Notes under the pieces: generated by a model | The model's database searches: none | Told to the model about the DNA's origin: nothing | Seen by the model: the letters and a program-made list of their open reading frames with translations, nothing else | Part shown: positions 46,185 through 54,737 of the stretch, one piece after another | How the letters are laid out: each line of letters opens with the position of its first letter | Numbering within the stretch: position 1 is the first letter of the stretch | DNA from: CAYZJR01 sp964503045 | GTDB lineage: Bacteria; Cyanobacteriota; Vampirovibrionia; Obscuribacterales; Obscuribacteraceae | Length of the DNA: 64,000 bases | Assembly: GCA_964503045.1 (NCBI GenBank) | Contig: CAZCZI010000008.1 | Span: 62,001-126,000, forward strand | Direction of reading: 5' to 3' | Made by a program: the position numbers and the translations under genes

Positions 46185-46385
46185 AAACCGAATGCCGCTC
46201 GTGTTATCGAGTGGCATTTAGAAAACGAGTCAACCAGACCGCTTGGCAGACTGGCTCGAAGAATGGCTGTGGGAGCCGATCGCAATCGGACCCACAGATA
46301 AGAGATAGCTCGTTCTTGACCACCGTGAAGTGTGGTCTGGTTTTCACTGCCTTCGAAACGCCTGATGTCAGGCGTGTTTTCGCGT
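46185..46385 (+). ncRNA. Putative structured RNA locus A
   Basis: No convincing gene frame. Five hairpins follow each other in 185 bases. AATGCC-G-CTCG/CGAG-T-GGCATT is at 46191-46218, and CGAG..CCAG/CTGG-CTCG at 46226-46258. CTGTGGG-CCGAT/ATCGG-CCCACAG is at 46267-46297, and GACCAC/GTGGTC at 46318-46337. Last is a terminator-like ACGCCTGA/TCAGGCGT at 46358-46375. The spacing is regular and the stems are compensating, so this is more likely an RNA than chance. No known class is recognised; a clear promoter was not found upstream, so the 5' end is approximate. Confidence 0.45.
46358..46380 (+). terminator. Terminator-like hairpin ending RNA locus A
   Basis: ACGCCTGA-TG-TCAGGCGT (8-bp stem, 46358-46375) followed by GTTTT, then CGCGTTT. 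The T tract lies on the plus strand. Confidence 0.5.
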
Positions 46386-46660
46386 TTCCAATTTTTTGAT
46401 CGGCAAAAAACTCGTTGATGCATCGCAAAATCGCATCTGCGCCGATTGGCTTGGGTTGCGGGATTTCCAAGGGTATGCAGGATGGGTTGAAAGGTGCGCC
46501 GAATCTCTATCGAGTATATATACGATCGATAAACAGGCTATAAGAGCCAGATTTAGACCGTAGGCCAAGCATTTCTGATCGTTGATCGAGAGAAAAAACG
46601 CAAGCGTGTTGAGACGTTCAACCTTCGGAGACTGGCTTTGTTAAATGAAAATCGGGGTAC

Positions 46661-46689
46661 TTCCCAAGTCGATTTTCCGTTGGTATAGT
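46661..46689 (+). promoter_or_regulatory. Candidate promoter of RNA locus B
   Basis: TTCCCA (46661-46666) and TATAGT (46684-46689) with a 17-base spacer form a sigma-70-like promoter placed just before the structured RNA. A hairpin (GAAAATCG 46647-46654 / CGATTTTC 46670-46677) overlaps the -35 region and may regulate or terminate earlier transcription. Confidence 0.45.
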
Positions 46690-46695
46690 AATTAC

Positions 46696-46906
46696 ATAAA
46701 CGGTGAGCGGTTGAGCGAAGTGACCGCTACGAGCCGAGGGGCACTGCGGAGACGCCAGGTTGGCGCCAATCCGGAGACAGCAGCAGGTAGCCCGCCTTGC
46801 GTGAAGGACTAGCTGAAGCGCTTGGAAATACTGAGCCTGTCGCAACAGGCAGCTAGGCAGTAGCTTAAACACCGCCGCAGAGCAATCTGGGTGGTGTTTT
46901 TGTTTG
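46696..46906 (+). ncRNA. Putative structured RNA locus B
   Basis: A stretch of about 210 bases with a promoter before it, a terminator at its end and no gene frame. Visible stems are AGCGGT/ACCGCT (46706-46728), GGGC/GCCC (46739-46793) enclosing CGGA/TCCG and CGCCA-GGT-TGGCG (46747-46773), CTAGCT/AGCTAG (46809-46856) enclosing GCCTGT-CGCA-ACAGGC (46835-46850), and the terminator stem. The nested, GC-rich, compensated stems suggest a stable RNA. It resembles no family I can name; 6S and SRP RNA were considered and do not match in sequence. The 5' end is approximate. Confidence 0.5.
46867..46905 (+). terminator. Rho-independent terminator of RNA locus B
   Basis: AAACACCGCC (46867-46876) pairs with GGTGGTGTTT (46890-46899) over ten bases with one G-U, 13-base loop, then TTTGTTTG. 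This strongly suggests a transcript ends here, 85 bases before the M16 peptidase gene. Confidence 0.65.
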
Positions 46907-46990
46907 CGCACTTTTTTGCGCTCTTATTACTGAATGCCTTATCTGATGAATGCTAGAATAGCTGACCGTTGGCACGGTTCTGGTTGATAA

Positions 46991-48244
46991 GTGATCAATA
47001 CAACCACGCTCGATAACGGTGCACGAATCGTCACAGAAGTAGTTGACGGAGTGTATTCGGCCTCAATAGGCGTTTTCATAGATGTTGGTTCTGAAGACGA
47101 AACAGAAACCAACAATGGTGTTTCGCATTGCCTTGAACACATGTTGTTCAAAGGCACGAAAACACGAACGGCAGAACAGATTTCAATCGAGATCGAAGAT
47201 GCCGGCGGCAGCCTTGGCGCAGCAACCGGAAAAGAAAACACTTGCTTTTACGGGCGCACGATGGGCTCAGAATTGCCTGTAGCAATCGATCTGCTGCTCG
47301 ATATGCTGCTTAACGCCAACCTTTCGGAAGAAGATCTCGATCTCGAAAAGCAAGTGATTCTTGAAGAGATCAAAATGTATGAGGATGATCCCGAAGATTT
47401 GGCAATGGAAACATTGCTTTTGAAGATTTGGCACAATCATCCGCTCAGCAGGCCGATTACCGGCACTGAAGACACTGTTCTCGCTCTCAACAGCAACATC
47501 GTCAAATCGCATGTGGCGCAGTTCTACACGCCAGATAAAGTCGTCATTTCCATAGCTGGACTCTTTAACGAACAGATCGCGATTGAGTCAATAAAATCGA
47601 GTTTGCATGACCTCAAAACTGGGACGCCAAAGAAGACTGTAGCGCCACCAGATATAGTGTCGTTTTCGGAAGTTATAGATAAAGATGTCGAACAAGCGCA
47701 TGTCACACTAGCAACCAACGGCATGAGCATTACAGACGAGAGACGGTATCAAATTGCAGTCCTCGATTTGTGCCTTGGTGGCAGCGTCTCCTCACGCCTG
47801 TTTCAGGAAGTAAGAGAACGACGTGGTCTCGTCTATACAATCAATACTTTTCGCGAGTCGCACAGATCAAATGGACTTCTCGGTGTTTACGCCGCCTGTA
47901 GCCCGAAGAATGTTGCGCAAGTATTAGATTTGGTGTCAAACGAAATTCAACGCGTCAAAGAGGAAGGATTCACCGATCGCGAAATCGCAAGAGCGAAAGT
48001 TCAATTGAAGAGCGATTTACTGCTTGGTCTCGAATCGATGCGAAGCCGTTCCACACGCAATGCGTACGGACTGCTCTTCTATGGAGCCCCGCTTTCCATC
48101 GAAGGAATCACCGAAGATATCGATCGAGTAACCGACGACGAAGTGCGCCAACTGGCAAATGAACTTTTTTCCTCAGATCACCAAGGCATAGTGATCGTCG
48201 GACCACAGTCACAGCTCAAGCCATCATATTCGGTGGCATTCTAG
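46991..48244 (+). CDS. M16 family zinc peptidase (YmxG/MlpA-like)
   Basis: 417 residues of the pitrilysin/M16B family, soluble and without a signal peptide. The inverted zinc motif HCLEH (46-50) is followed by the third ligand E126, 76 residues later, as expected. Downstream sequence includes ERRGLVYTI, a conserved M16 substrate-binding block. Members degrade small peptides; YmxG/MlpA in Bacillus lies at the same position next to the dap genes. GTG start with a weak ribosome site. It opens the plus-strand cluster that runs to RNase J. Proteolytic activity is expected since all zinc ligands are intact. Confidence 0.88.
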   Translation: MINTTTLDNGARIVTEVVDGVYSASIGVFIDVGSEDETETNNGVSHCLEHMLFKGTKTRTAEQISIEIEDAGGSLGAATGKENTCFYGRTMGSELPVAIDLLLDMLLNANLSEEDLDLEKQVILEEIKMYEDDPEDLAMETLLLKIWHNHPLSRPITGTEDTVLALNSNIVKSHVAQFYTPDKVVISIAGLFNEQIAIESIKSSLHDLKTGTPKKTVAPPDIVSFSEVIDKDVEQAHVTLATNGMSITDERRYQIAVLDLCLGGSVSSRLFQEVRERRGLVYTINTFRESHRSNGLLGVYAACSPKNVAQVLDLVSNEIQRVKEEGFTDREIARAKVQLKSDLLLGLESMRSRSTRNAYGLLFYGAPLSIEGITEDIDRVTDDEVRQLANELFSSDHQGIVIVGPQSQLKPSYSVAF

Positions 48245-48271
48245 TTTGTAGTACAGTCGGTTGGAGAATCA

Positions 48272-48751
48272 ATGAATCCCGTAACACTCAAAGTAAAGAA
48301 GCTACCCAATTGCAAGGCACTGCCGCAGTATGCCACTTCCGGTTCTGCTGGTATGGATTTGACTGCAGCACTCGATCAACCGCTTACCTTTGCCGCCGGC
48401 GCTCGCGGTAGAGTGCCTACCGGAATTGTCGTGGAGATACCTGAGGGGTTTGAGGGGCAAGTGCGGCCGCGCTCCGGATTAGCTGATCGTGCAGGACTCA
48501 GCCTCACAAATTGCGTCGGCACAATCGACTCGGACTACAGAGGCGAGGTAATCGCGCTCGTCATCAATCACGGCGATCAACCCTACACGATTGAGCCCGG
48601 CGAGCGGATCGCGCAGCTGGTAATCTTGCCGGTTCCTAGAGTCGAGATCATCGAAGTCGATGAGCTTAGCGATGGGAATCAGCGCGGCGATAAAGGTTTT
48701 GGCTCTAGCGGCCGAACTGCGTGGACCTCCGATTATCGTGGACAGCCCTGA
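48272..48751 (+). CDS. dut: dUTP pyrophosphatase
   Basis: 159 residues with all five dUTPase motifs in order: GSAGMDLTA (motif 1), RPRSGLA (motif 2), GTIDSDYRGEV (motif 3), ERIAQLVI (motif 4) and RGDKGFGSSG (motif 5). The enzyme hydrolyses dUTP to dUMP and pyrophosphate, supplying dTMP synthesis and keeping uracil out of DNA. It is a homotrimer, metal-dependent. Length is normal. It lies between the M16 peptidase gene and dapB, as in the Firmicutes-like cluster arrangement. Confidence 0.95.
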   Translation: MNPVTLKVKKLPNCKALPQYATSGSAGMDLTAALDQPLTFAAGARGRVPTGIVVEIPEGFEGQVRPRSGLADRAGLSLTNCVGTIDSDYRGEVIALVINHGDQPYTIEPGERIAQLVILPVPRVEIIEVDELSDGNQRGDKGFGSSGRTAWTSDYRGQP

Positions 48752-48853
48752 AAGGCACCTGGTCTTTGAAGAAAGGAACATGTCCCTACTTAACAGTTCG
48801 AAAGGTTAGTAGCCACTCACGTCCGGCTTACAAGAGGGAAAAACTCCAAAAAT

Positions 48854-49681
48854 ATGACTGACACAATCAAGGTAGCGATCTCTGGAATAGGCGGTCGGAT
48901 GGGGCGTGCCAGCCTCGGCTTTGTCAGCGGCGAGTCCGATATGCAGGTGGTCGGCGCGCTCGAAAGGAAGGAGTCTCCCGATGTGGGAAAAGACACGAGC
49001 GAACTCAGTCCTGTACCGGAAGCCAAGAAGACTGGTATACTTGTCGCCGGCGATTTTGCCGAGTGTGTGAGCCGAGCAAAGCCAGACGTGATACTGGATT
49101 TCACCCGGGCCGAGGTAGCCGCGCAATTTGCAATGCTGGCCCTCGAACAAGGAATAAGACCCGTGATTGGCACGTCAGGATTGAGCGCCGAGGCTGTTTC
49201 TGAGATTGATGCGTTAGCAAAGCGCAAAGGTGTTGGGGCGATGATAGTGCCAAACTTCTCAGTCGGTGCGGTGCTAATGATGGAGTTTGCAAAGCAAGGC
49301 GGACCTTTTTACGAGAACGTTGAAATCATCGAAATGCACCACACTGGAAAAATTGACGCACCATCGGGAACTGCCATGCACACGGCAGATAACATTGCCG
49401 CGTCCGGTGGAAAGTTCAATCAAATCCGAAAAACAGAACACGAAACATTGGCTGGCGCTCGCGGCGGACAGCATGATTCGGGTGTTCGCGTCCATTCACT
49501 TAGATTGCCCGGCGTCATCTCGAATCAAGAGGTTCTTTTTGCCGCAGAAGGCGAGCACCTCGTCATCAAACACACCAGCTTCAACACAACGTGCTTCCGC
49601 AAGGGAATTTTGCTGGCAATAAGGTCAGTGATGAAAATGAACAATCTTGAGGTTGGTTTGGAGAGATTGTTGAAACGTTGA
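48854..49681 (+). CDS. dapB: 4-hydroxy-tetrahydrodipicolinate reductase
   Basis: 275 residues of DapB, which reduces hydroxy-tetrahydrodipicolinate with NAD(P)H in lysine and meso-diaminopimelate synthesis. The nucleotide-binding motif is GIGGRMGR near the start. The catalytic signature EMHHTGKIDAPSGTA is intact, including the histidine pair and lysine. Later GVRVHSLRLPG and the C-terminal block are also typical. AGAGGG lies upstream of the ATG at modest distance. It is followed by asd and dapA in biosynthetic order, consistent with one operon. Confidence 0.96.
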   Translation: MTDTIKVAISGIGGRMGRASLGFVSGESDMQVVGALERKESPDVGKDTSELSPVPEAKKTGILVAGDFAECVSRAKPDVILDFTRAEVAAQFAMLALEQGIRPVIGTSGLSAEAVSEIDALAKRKGVGAMIVPNFSVGAVLMMEFAKQGGPFYENVEIIEMHHTGKIDAPSGTAMHTADNIAASGGKFNQIRKTEHETLAGARGGQHDSGVRVHSLRLPGVISNQEVLFAAEGEHLVIKHTSFNTTCFRKGILLAIRSVMKMNNLEVGLERLLKR

Positions 49682-49716
49682 TACAGTGAAGTTGGAACAG
49701 CAAGAGTTTTTTTGAA

Positions 49717-50790
49717 ATGTCAGAGACTGAAGGAGAGAATGGGGAAATGAAGAATGCAAGGCAGCCCGTGAATGTGGCAATTCTTGGTGCAACCGGCCGC
49801 GTCGGACAAGAGCTGTTGAAAGTTCTTGAAGAGCGCGATTTTCCAATCGGTGAACTTCGTTTATTAGCGAGCTCCCGCTCTAAAGACAGCACCATCACGT
49901 TCAAAGGAAAAGCATATCCCGTTCAAGAACCGACGCCTGATTCGTTTAAAGATATAGGCATTGTGCTTGCCTCTGCCGGTGAAGAAATAAGCAAAAACCT
50001 GGCTCCGGTTGCAGTCGAAAAAGGTGCCGTCGTAATCGACAACTCCAACGGTTTCCGTATGGATCCAAACGTACCGCTGGTGGTGCCTGAAGTTAATGGT
50101 GAAACACTCAAAAATCACAAGGGCATCGTCGCCAATCCCAACTGTTCCACTGCACAACTTGTTGCTGTTCTAAAGCCCCTGCATGACGTCGCAGGTCTCA
50201 AGCGTGTTATCGTCTCCACTTATCAGTCTGTGAGTGGTGCCGGCAAGGAAGCGATGGATGAGCTGGAGTTGCAGACAAAAGCTCTCATGAATGACGAGGA
50301 GTACAAACCGAATGTATTCCAACGCCAAATTGCTTTCAATTTGATTCCGCACATCGACAAATTTCTCGACAACGGATACACCAAAGAAGAAATGAAAGTC
50401 GTCAACGAGACTCAAAAGATTCTTGGGTTGCCGAATCTTCCGGTGACGTGCACGGCAGTCAGAGTGCCCGTGGTAATCAGCCACAGCGAAGCCGTCACCA
50501 TCGAGTTTGAGCGTCCGATCAGCCCCGCGCAAGCGCGAGAAACTTTGGCGAACAGCTCAATCATCGAAGTATGGGATGACCCGACGAACACAATTTATCC
50601 GACGCCTTTAGATGCCGCAGGGCAAGACCCTGTGTATGTCGGCCGCATTCGTCGCGATACATCCTCAGAAACCGGCCTTAACCTGTGGGTCGTCGCCGAT
50701 AATCTCCGGATCGGTGCTGCTCTCAATGCAATCAGAATTGCTGAGTATCTAGTCGAGCACAATTTGCTCAAACAAAAAGTGGCCACTTAA
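49717..50790 (+). CDS. asd: Aspartate-semialdehyde dehydrogenase
   Basis: 357 residues of Asd, which converts aspartyl phosphate to aspartate semialdehyde with NADPH, the branch point to lysine, threonine and methionine. The dinucleotide fold starts at ILGATGRVGQE. The catalytic cysteine C143 is in ANPNCSTAQ, and the histidine is in the VVISHSEAV segment. Family length is 330-370. An ATG at 49747 with GGGGA immediately upstream is an attractive alternative start, since the first ten residues (MSETEGENGE) are not conserved. It lies between dapB and dapA. Confidence 0.94.
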   Translation: MSETEGENGEMKNARQPVNVAILGATGRVGQELLKVLEERDFPIGELRLLASSRSKDSTITFKGKAYPVQEPTPDSFKDIGIVLASAGEEISKNLAPVAVEKGAVVIDNSNGFRMDPNVPLVVPEVNGETLKNHKGIVANPNCSTAQLVAVLKPLHDVAGLKRVIVSTYQSVSGAGKEAMDELELQTKALMNDEEYKPNVFQRQIAFNLIPHIDKFLDNGYTKEEMKVVNETQKILGLPNLPVTCTAVRVPVVISHSEAVTIEFERPISPAQARETLANSSIIEVWDDPTNTIYPTPLDAAGQDPVYVGRIRRDTSSETGLNLWVVADNLRIGAALNAIRIAEYLVEHNLLKQKVAT

Positions 50791-50836
50791 TCGCGGATTC
50801 CATTTATTGTTGTGTTTTCAGCCTGGAGGGCGAAAC

Positions 50837-51754
50837 GTGATCAAATCAGATGCACCCTTGTTTGGACGGCTATTGACCGCAATGGTGACGCCATTCGATG
50901 ACGAAGGCAAAGTCGATTTCAAGGCAGCTGAAAAATTGGTGGAACATCTGATCGCGAGCGGCACATCAGCAATTGTCGTGTCTGGAACCACAGGAGAGAG
51001 CCCGACACTTGAAGATGCAGAAAAGAAAGATCTTCTCAAGACAGTGCTCAAGGTTTCAGGTGGCCGCGCCAAAGTGATTATGGGTACAGGCTACAACTCC
51101 ACTGCCAAGTCGGTAAAAGCATCGAAAGAAGCAGAGCAACTTGGCGCCGATGGGCTGCTTGTGGTTGCGCCCTACTACAACAAGCCAAGTCAACCAGGCT
51201 TGATCGCACACTTCAATGAAGTGGCAAACGCTACAACGCTTCCAATCATTGTTTATAACATTCCGGGAAGGACAGGGATAAACATCACCACCGATACCAC
51301 CGTAAAACTGGCAGAGTCACATTCAAACATTCATGCTTTGAAAGACTCCACCGGCAGTGTTGACCAGGCGGCTGAAATTGCCGGACGTGCTCCGCAACAC
51401 TTTCGAATCTACTCAGGAGATGACTACCTGACACTGCCGTTTGCATCGGTCGGTGCATGCGGTATCGTCAGTGTCGCCAGTCATGTCGTCGGCAAAGAGA
51501 TCAATGAGATGCTCGAAAAATACTTCTCGGGGAATCACGATGGTGCAAGAGAAATTCACTATAAGTATCTTCCACTGTTCAAAGGACTTTTTGCCGCGCC
51601 GAATCCAACCTGTGTCAAATATGCGCTTTCAAAACTAGGGCTGTGCAAAGAAAACCTGCGCCTTCCGCTTGTTACCCTGGACAAAGCACAGAGAGAGGCT
51701 ATGGACAAGCTCATAAAAGAAGCCGGCATAAAGGCGGCGGTGTCTGTGGCTTGA
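50837..51754 (+). CDS. dapA: 4-hydroxy-tetrahydrodipicolinate synthase
   Basis: 305 residues from GTG 50837, chosen because GGAGGG lies six bases upstream; a TTG at 50807 without ribosome site would add ten residues. DapA condenses pyruvate and aspartate semialdehyde, the first committed step to diaminopimelate. Visible are the substrate loop VSGTTGESPTL, the active-site tyrosine Y140 (VYNIPGRTG) and the Schiff-base lysine K169 (HALKDSTGS). It follows asd and precedes rnj by ten bases, so these form one operon. Confidence 0.95.
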   Translation: MIKSDAPLFGRLLTAMVTPFDDEGKVDFKAAEKLVEHLIASGTSAIVVSGTTGESPTLEDAEKKDLLKTVLKVSGGRAKVIMGTGYNSTAKSVKASKEAEQLGADGLLVVAPYYNKPSQPGLIAHFNEVANATTLPIIVYNIPGRTGINITTDTTVKLAESHSNIHALKDSTGSVDQAAEIAGRAPQHFRIYSGDDYLTLPFASVGACGIVSVASHVVGKEINEMLEKYFSGNHDGAREIHYKYLPLFKGLFAAPNPTCVKYALSKLGLCKENLRLPLVTLDKAQREAMDKLIKEAGIKAAVSVA

Positions 51755-51764
51755 TGAGGCTATC

Positions 51765-53555
51765 GTGGATTCTCTGAGCAACAAGAATCAACCTCAAGGG
51801 CAGGATACGACATCCGGCTCCGGCGGGTCGCCGACTTCGCTCAAGATTATTCCGCTTGGTGGACTTGGCGAAATCGGCAAGAACACGATGCTGCTGAGCT
51901 GCGGCAATGACATGATGCTTGTCGATGCAGGACTTGCTTTTCCAACCGACGAAATGCTCGGCGTTGACTTGGTGCTTCCCGATATCAGCTACCTGATTGA
52001 AAATCAGCATAAGCTCAAGGGTTTAGCGATCACCCATGGACATGAAGATCACATTGGCGGCATTCCGTTTATTCTGGATGAAATGCCGATACCGGTGATT
52101 TACGGGCCTGCGCTTGCATTAGGTCTATTGGAAAACAAGCTCAAAGAAAACGGGCTGGAAGATCGTACGACACTTCGCAAAGTACATCCAAGGCAGCAGG
52201 TGAGAATTGGTTGCTTCAATGTCGAGTTTGTACGTTGCACGCATTCGATTGCCGATTCGTTCAGTTTGATCATTCGCACACCAGTTGGAACTGTTGTTCA
52301 CACTGGTGATTTCAAATTCGACTTTACTCCTGTCGATGGAGAACAGTTTGATATCGCGAGTCTTTCTAAAGCTGGTGAAGAAGGCGTGCTTTTGCTGATG
52401 AGCGACAGCACCAACACTGAGCGCGAAGGATTTACACCATCTGAAAGAACAGTTTGGAAGAAGATCAACGAAGTTTTTGCCAACGCTAAAAAACGAATAA
52501 TCGTCACGACTTTCGCGAGCAACGTTCATCGAATAAGGCAAGTGTTGCAGGCCGCACTTAAGTACGATCGCAAGGTAGTAATACTCGGAAGGTCGATGCT
52601 CAACAATGCAAATATTTCGCGTGAGCTAGGGTACATGACTTTCCCCGATGGCTTGCTCGTGCCGGTTGAACAGATAAAAGATATGCCGCCCGACAAGGTT
52701 GTGATTCTAACAACCGGCAGTCAGGGCGAGCCGTTGTCTGCATTGAGTCGAATGGCGAACGACGAACACAAGCAAATCAAGATTCAAGAAGGCGACACAG
52801 TTATTATTTCTGCTACGCCAATTCCTGGTAACGAGAGGCTTATTGCGAATACAATTAACGCCTTGTTCGTTCTCGGTGCAGATGTGATTTATGGCAGAGA
52901 AGCGGGAGTGCACGTCTCTGGTCATGGCTGTAGAGAAGAGCAGAAGCTGATGATAAATCTGTGCAAGCCGAAGTATTTCATGCCCATTCACGGTGAGTAT
53001 CGGATGCTTGTGGGACATGCTCAACTAGCTGTGGACTGCGGCGTAGAACCACAGAATTCATTTGTCATGGAAAATGGCGATGTGTTGGAACTTTTCGAAG
53101 ATCGCGGGCAGAAAGTAGGACGCGTCAAATCAGGAATCATTCTCATAGACTCGAATCGAGAGTGGAAGATCGACGAAGAAATCATCACCGACCGACGTCA
53201 TCTAGCTGAAGATGGGCTCGTTGTTATCGCGCTTTCGATGAATAAGCAGCGAGAAGTGATCGCAGGCCCTGACGTATCGCTCAAGGGATTGATTTTGCCA
53301 AAGGGAATCCCGGCCGAAGAATTTGTGATCAAAGTGCAAGAAGAGTTGCGAACCATATTGGACGATCGAAAGACGCTAAGCGCTCTTTCAAGGACAGATT
53401 TGCGCAGCTACTTACAAGGTAGGCTAAACCGATACTTCGTACAAAACATGAAGGCGAGCCCGTTTGTTCAAATAGTGCTGCAAGTGGTGCCATCCTCACG
53501 ACAGCAACCTCGAATAGAGTTTTCTCCAGCTCATGACACCACCGAAGGTGCATAA
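51765..53555 (+). CDS. rnj: Ribonuclease J
   Basis: 596 residues. A metallo-beta-lactamase core with HGHEDHIGG (91-99), and later RCTHSIADS and VHTGDFKFD, plus a beta-CASP domain (SDSTNTEREG, TTFASNVHRI, TTGSQGEP) and a C-terminal domain. RNase J is a 5'-3' exonuclease and endonuclease that matures rRNA and degrades mRNA in bacteria lacking RNase E-based decay. GTG start with GAGG upstream. The pairing of dapA with RNase J also occurs in Bacillus and relatives, so the order here is likely ancestral. A hairpin lies downstream at 53612-53629. Confidence 0.95.
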   Translation: MDSLSNKNQPQGQDTTSGSGGSPTSLKIIPLGGLGEIGKNTMLLSCGNDMMLVDAGLAFPTDEMLGVDLVLPDISYLIENQHKLKGLAITHGHEDHIGGIPFILDEMPIPVIYGPALALGLLENKLKENGLEDRTTLRKVHPRQQVRIGCFNVEFVRCTHSIADSFSLIIRTPVGTVVHTGDFKFDFTPVDGEQFDIASLSKAGEEGVLLLMSDSTNTEREGFTPSERTVWKKINEVFANAKKRIIVTTFASNVHRIRQVLQAALKYDRKVVILGRSMLNNANISRELGYMTFPDGLLVPVEQIKDMPPDKVVILTTGSQGEPLSALSRMANDEHKQIKIQEGDTVIISATPIPGNERLIANTINALFVLGADVIYGREAGVHVSGHGCREEQKLMINLCKPKYFMPIHGEYRMLVGHAQLAVDCGVEPQNSFVMENGDVLELFEDRGQKVGRVKSGIILIDSNREWKIDEEIITDRRHLAEDGLVVIALSMNKQREVIAGPDVSLKGLILPKGIPAEEFVIKVQEELRTILDDRKTLSALSRTDLRSYLQGRLNRYFVQNMKASPFVQIVLQVVPSSRQQPRIEFSPAHDTTEGA

Positions 53556-53802
53556 TTATCAGCCGTCCATTACCGCAATGGACTTTGCAATAGGAGCAGT
53601 TATTCAGCGCAGGTGAGAATTTTCTCACCGGTGATATGTTCAATGCATATTTGCTGGATATGCAAAAGTTGCCTGTTGTCGGTGCGGTATATGTCCGCGC
53701 TTCCTGATGCCCTTTAGCTCGGGTTTGGCACGTATGACATCTGTAAATTGGTCGATTTCTTCGACCGATTCTACCGTTTCAACAAATGGCCCTAAAAAGG
53801 CA

Positions 53803-53831
53803 CTTCCCTCCCGGTAAGGAAGGGAGGGAAG
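53803..53831 (+). terminator. Strong GC hairpin downstream of rnj
   Basis: CTTCCCTCCC (53803-53812) and GGGAGGGAAG (53822-53831) form a 10-bp GC-rich stem with a 9-base loop, followed by AAGCTTTTG. The T tract is short. It may end an rnj transcript or be part of an RNA. Confidence 0.4.
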
Positions 53832-53960
53832 AAGCTTTTGTTGTGGTGGATTAGGTAAGGAGGAAACACAGCACCTGGCGAAGGTTTCGCCATGCGCTTA
53901 GTTACTACATGATAGCAGCGACTCTAGAAGGCGGCTGTTAAAAAACTTGAAGTCGAGGCG

Positions 53961-53985
53961 AGCAAACTGCCAAAGCAGCTTTGCT
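53961..53985 (-). terminator. Hairpin downstream of sepF
   Basis: On the minus strand, AGCAAAGCTGC pairs with GCAGTTTGCT around a TTTG loop (one bulge), 24 bases after the sepF stop, followed after 15 bases by a T6 tract. It is a plausible terminator with a detached U tract. Confidence 0.4.
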
Positions 53986-54008
53986 GAGAATTCATTAATA
54001 AATCGCGA

Positions 54009-54542
54009 TTAGGCGTTGGTCCAAGGGCTGCTGGACGATGATCCTGATGACGATTGTCCTGGATAGAGGAAATCAAGCGCGCCTAGATCAGACGTCAGTG
54101 ATTCAGATGTGGTTGCGAAGGTAGCAGCAGACGCTACGCTTGCTGTCACCATTTTGCCAGGGGCAGTAATCCTTATATTGCTTGGGCAGAACAGATAAAC
54201 CTGCTCGCTCAACTTGTGGAAGTCGCCGTCCAAAGCAGCGGAAGCGCCAGCAACAAAATCAACCAGACGGCTCGCGTCCAGCTTCTTCATATTTTCCAGA
54301 GAGATGGTGGTGGCAGCTCTCGAACGCAAGCATTCCACTATATCTAGTGCCTCTTCAAAAGAGACTGGAGTGAACAGCGATATTTGTGTGCCGATGCGTG
54401 CAGGAACATTTTGTCGCAATGCGGTTGCGGGCACCATTCTTTTGTCAGCAAGCGCAGGAAAGAGATCCACCTCTTTTCTGGGGGCACGACCGTTAGCGAT
54501 AATCGGTTTGTCTTGATTCTTTTCGTTAATATCGTCAACCAT
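54009..54542 (-). CDS. sepF: Cell division protein SepF-like
   Basis: 177 residues. The central block (about 50-130) is SepF-like: ISLFTPVSFEEALDIVECLRSR, then ISLENMKKLDASRLVDFVAGASAALDGDFHKL and VYLFCPSNIRIT. SepF links FtsZ to the membrane and is used in Firmicutes, Actinobacteria and Cyanobacteria in place of ZipA/FtsA. The N-terminal amphipathic membrane anchor is short, and the Ser/Gly-rich C-terminal tail is an extra. AGGA lies five bases before the ATG. It stands alone between rnj and the smc operon rather than in the usual fts cluster. Confidence 0.85.
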   Translation of the reverse strand: MVDDINEKNQDKPIIANGRAPRKEVDLFPALADKRMVPATALRQNVPARIGTQISLFTPVSFEEALDIVECLRSRAATTISLENMKKLDASRLVDFVAGASAALDGDFHKLSEQVYLFCPSNIRITAPGKMVTASVASAATFATTSESLTSDLGALDFLYPGQSSSGSSSSSPWTNA

Positions 54543-54705
54543 AGTCTTCCTTTGCTTCTTTCTACTTAGCGGTAATTTGCTGCGATTGGAAGGTGCTCCT
54601 CAATATATGCAGAGGATATGGTGCCATCTTTAGTGGTGCCCAATCTAGACCACATTCTAGACAATTTGTAGCATTTCGCAAGTACCGCCGCTGAATATAG
54701 AGTTG

Positions 54706-54732
54706 GAAAAGCCTTTATGGGTGGCGCTTTTC
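54706..54732 (-). terminator. Terminator-like hairpin after ispD
   Basis: On the minus strand GAAAAGC and GCTTTTC (54706-54712, 54726-54732) pair over seven bases around a 13-base loop, about six bases after the ispD stop. Confidence 0.5.
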
Positions 54733-54737
54733 ACCTA

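Larger units (their letters stand above)
45981..46990. other. Kilobase non-coding region
   Basis: Between tRNA-Thr and the M16 peptidase there is no supported protein gene. It contains the tRNA promoter, RNA loci A and B, and a hairpin at 46647-46677. Between the two RNAs (46386-46640) nothing further is recognised. Confidence 0.6.
53556..54008. other. 453-base gap with several hairpins
   Basis: No gene is supported. Hairpins include GGTGAGAA/TTCTCACC (53612-53629), GGTCG/CGACC (near 53750), CTTCCCTCCC/GGGAGGGAAG (53803-53831), GGCGAA/TTCGCC (near 53880) and AGCAAA-CTGC/GCAG-TTTGCT (53961-53985). Some may be terminators; a short RNA cannot be excluded. Confidence 0.5.

Noticed and set aside
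46696..46906. Resemblance of RNA locus B to SRP RNA (CCGGAG...AGCAGC) or a cobalamin riboswitch
   Set aside because: The SRP tetraloop stem cannot form, because TCC does not pair with ACA. The cobalamin box is incomplete, and the locus ends in its own terminator before the next gene.
46154..46911. Short minus-strand frames across RNA loci A and B
   Set aside because: They have no ribosome sites, poor composition and lie across strong hairpins.
50807..50836. TTG start that adds ten residues to DapA
   Set aside because: The extension is not DapA-like, and GGAGGG lies six bases before GTG 50837.
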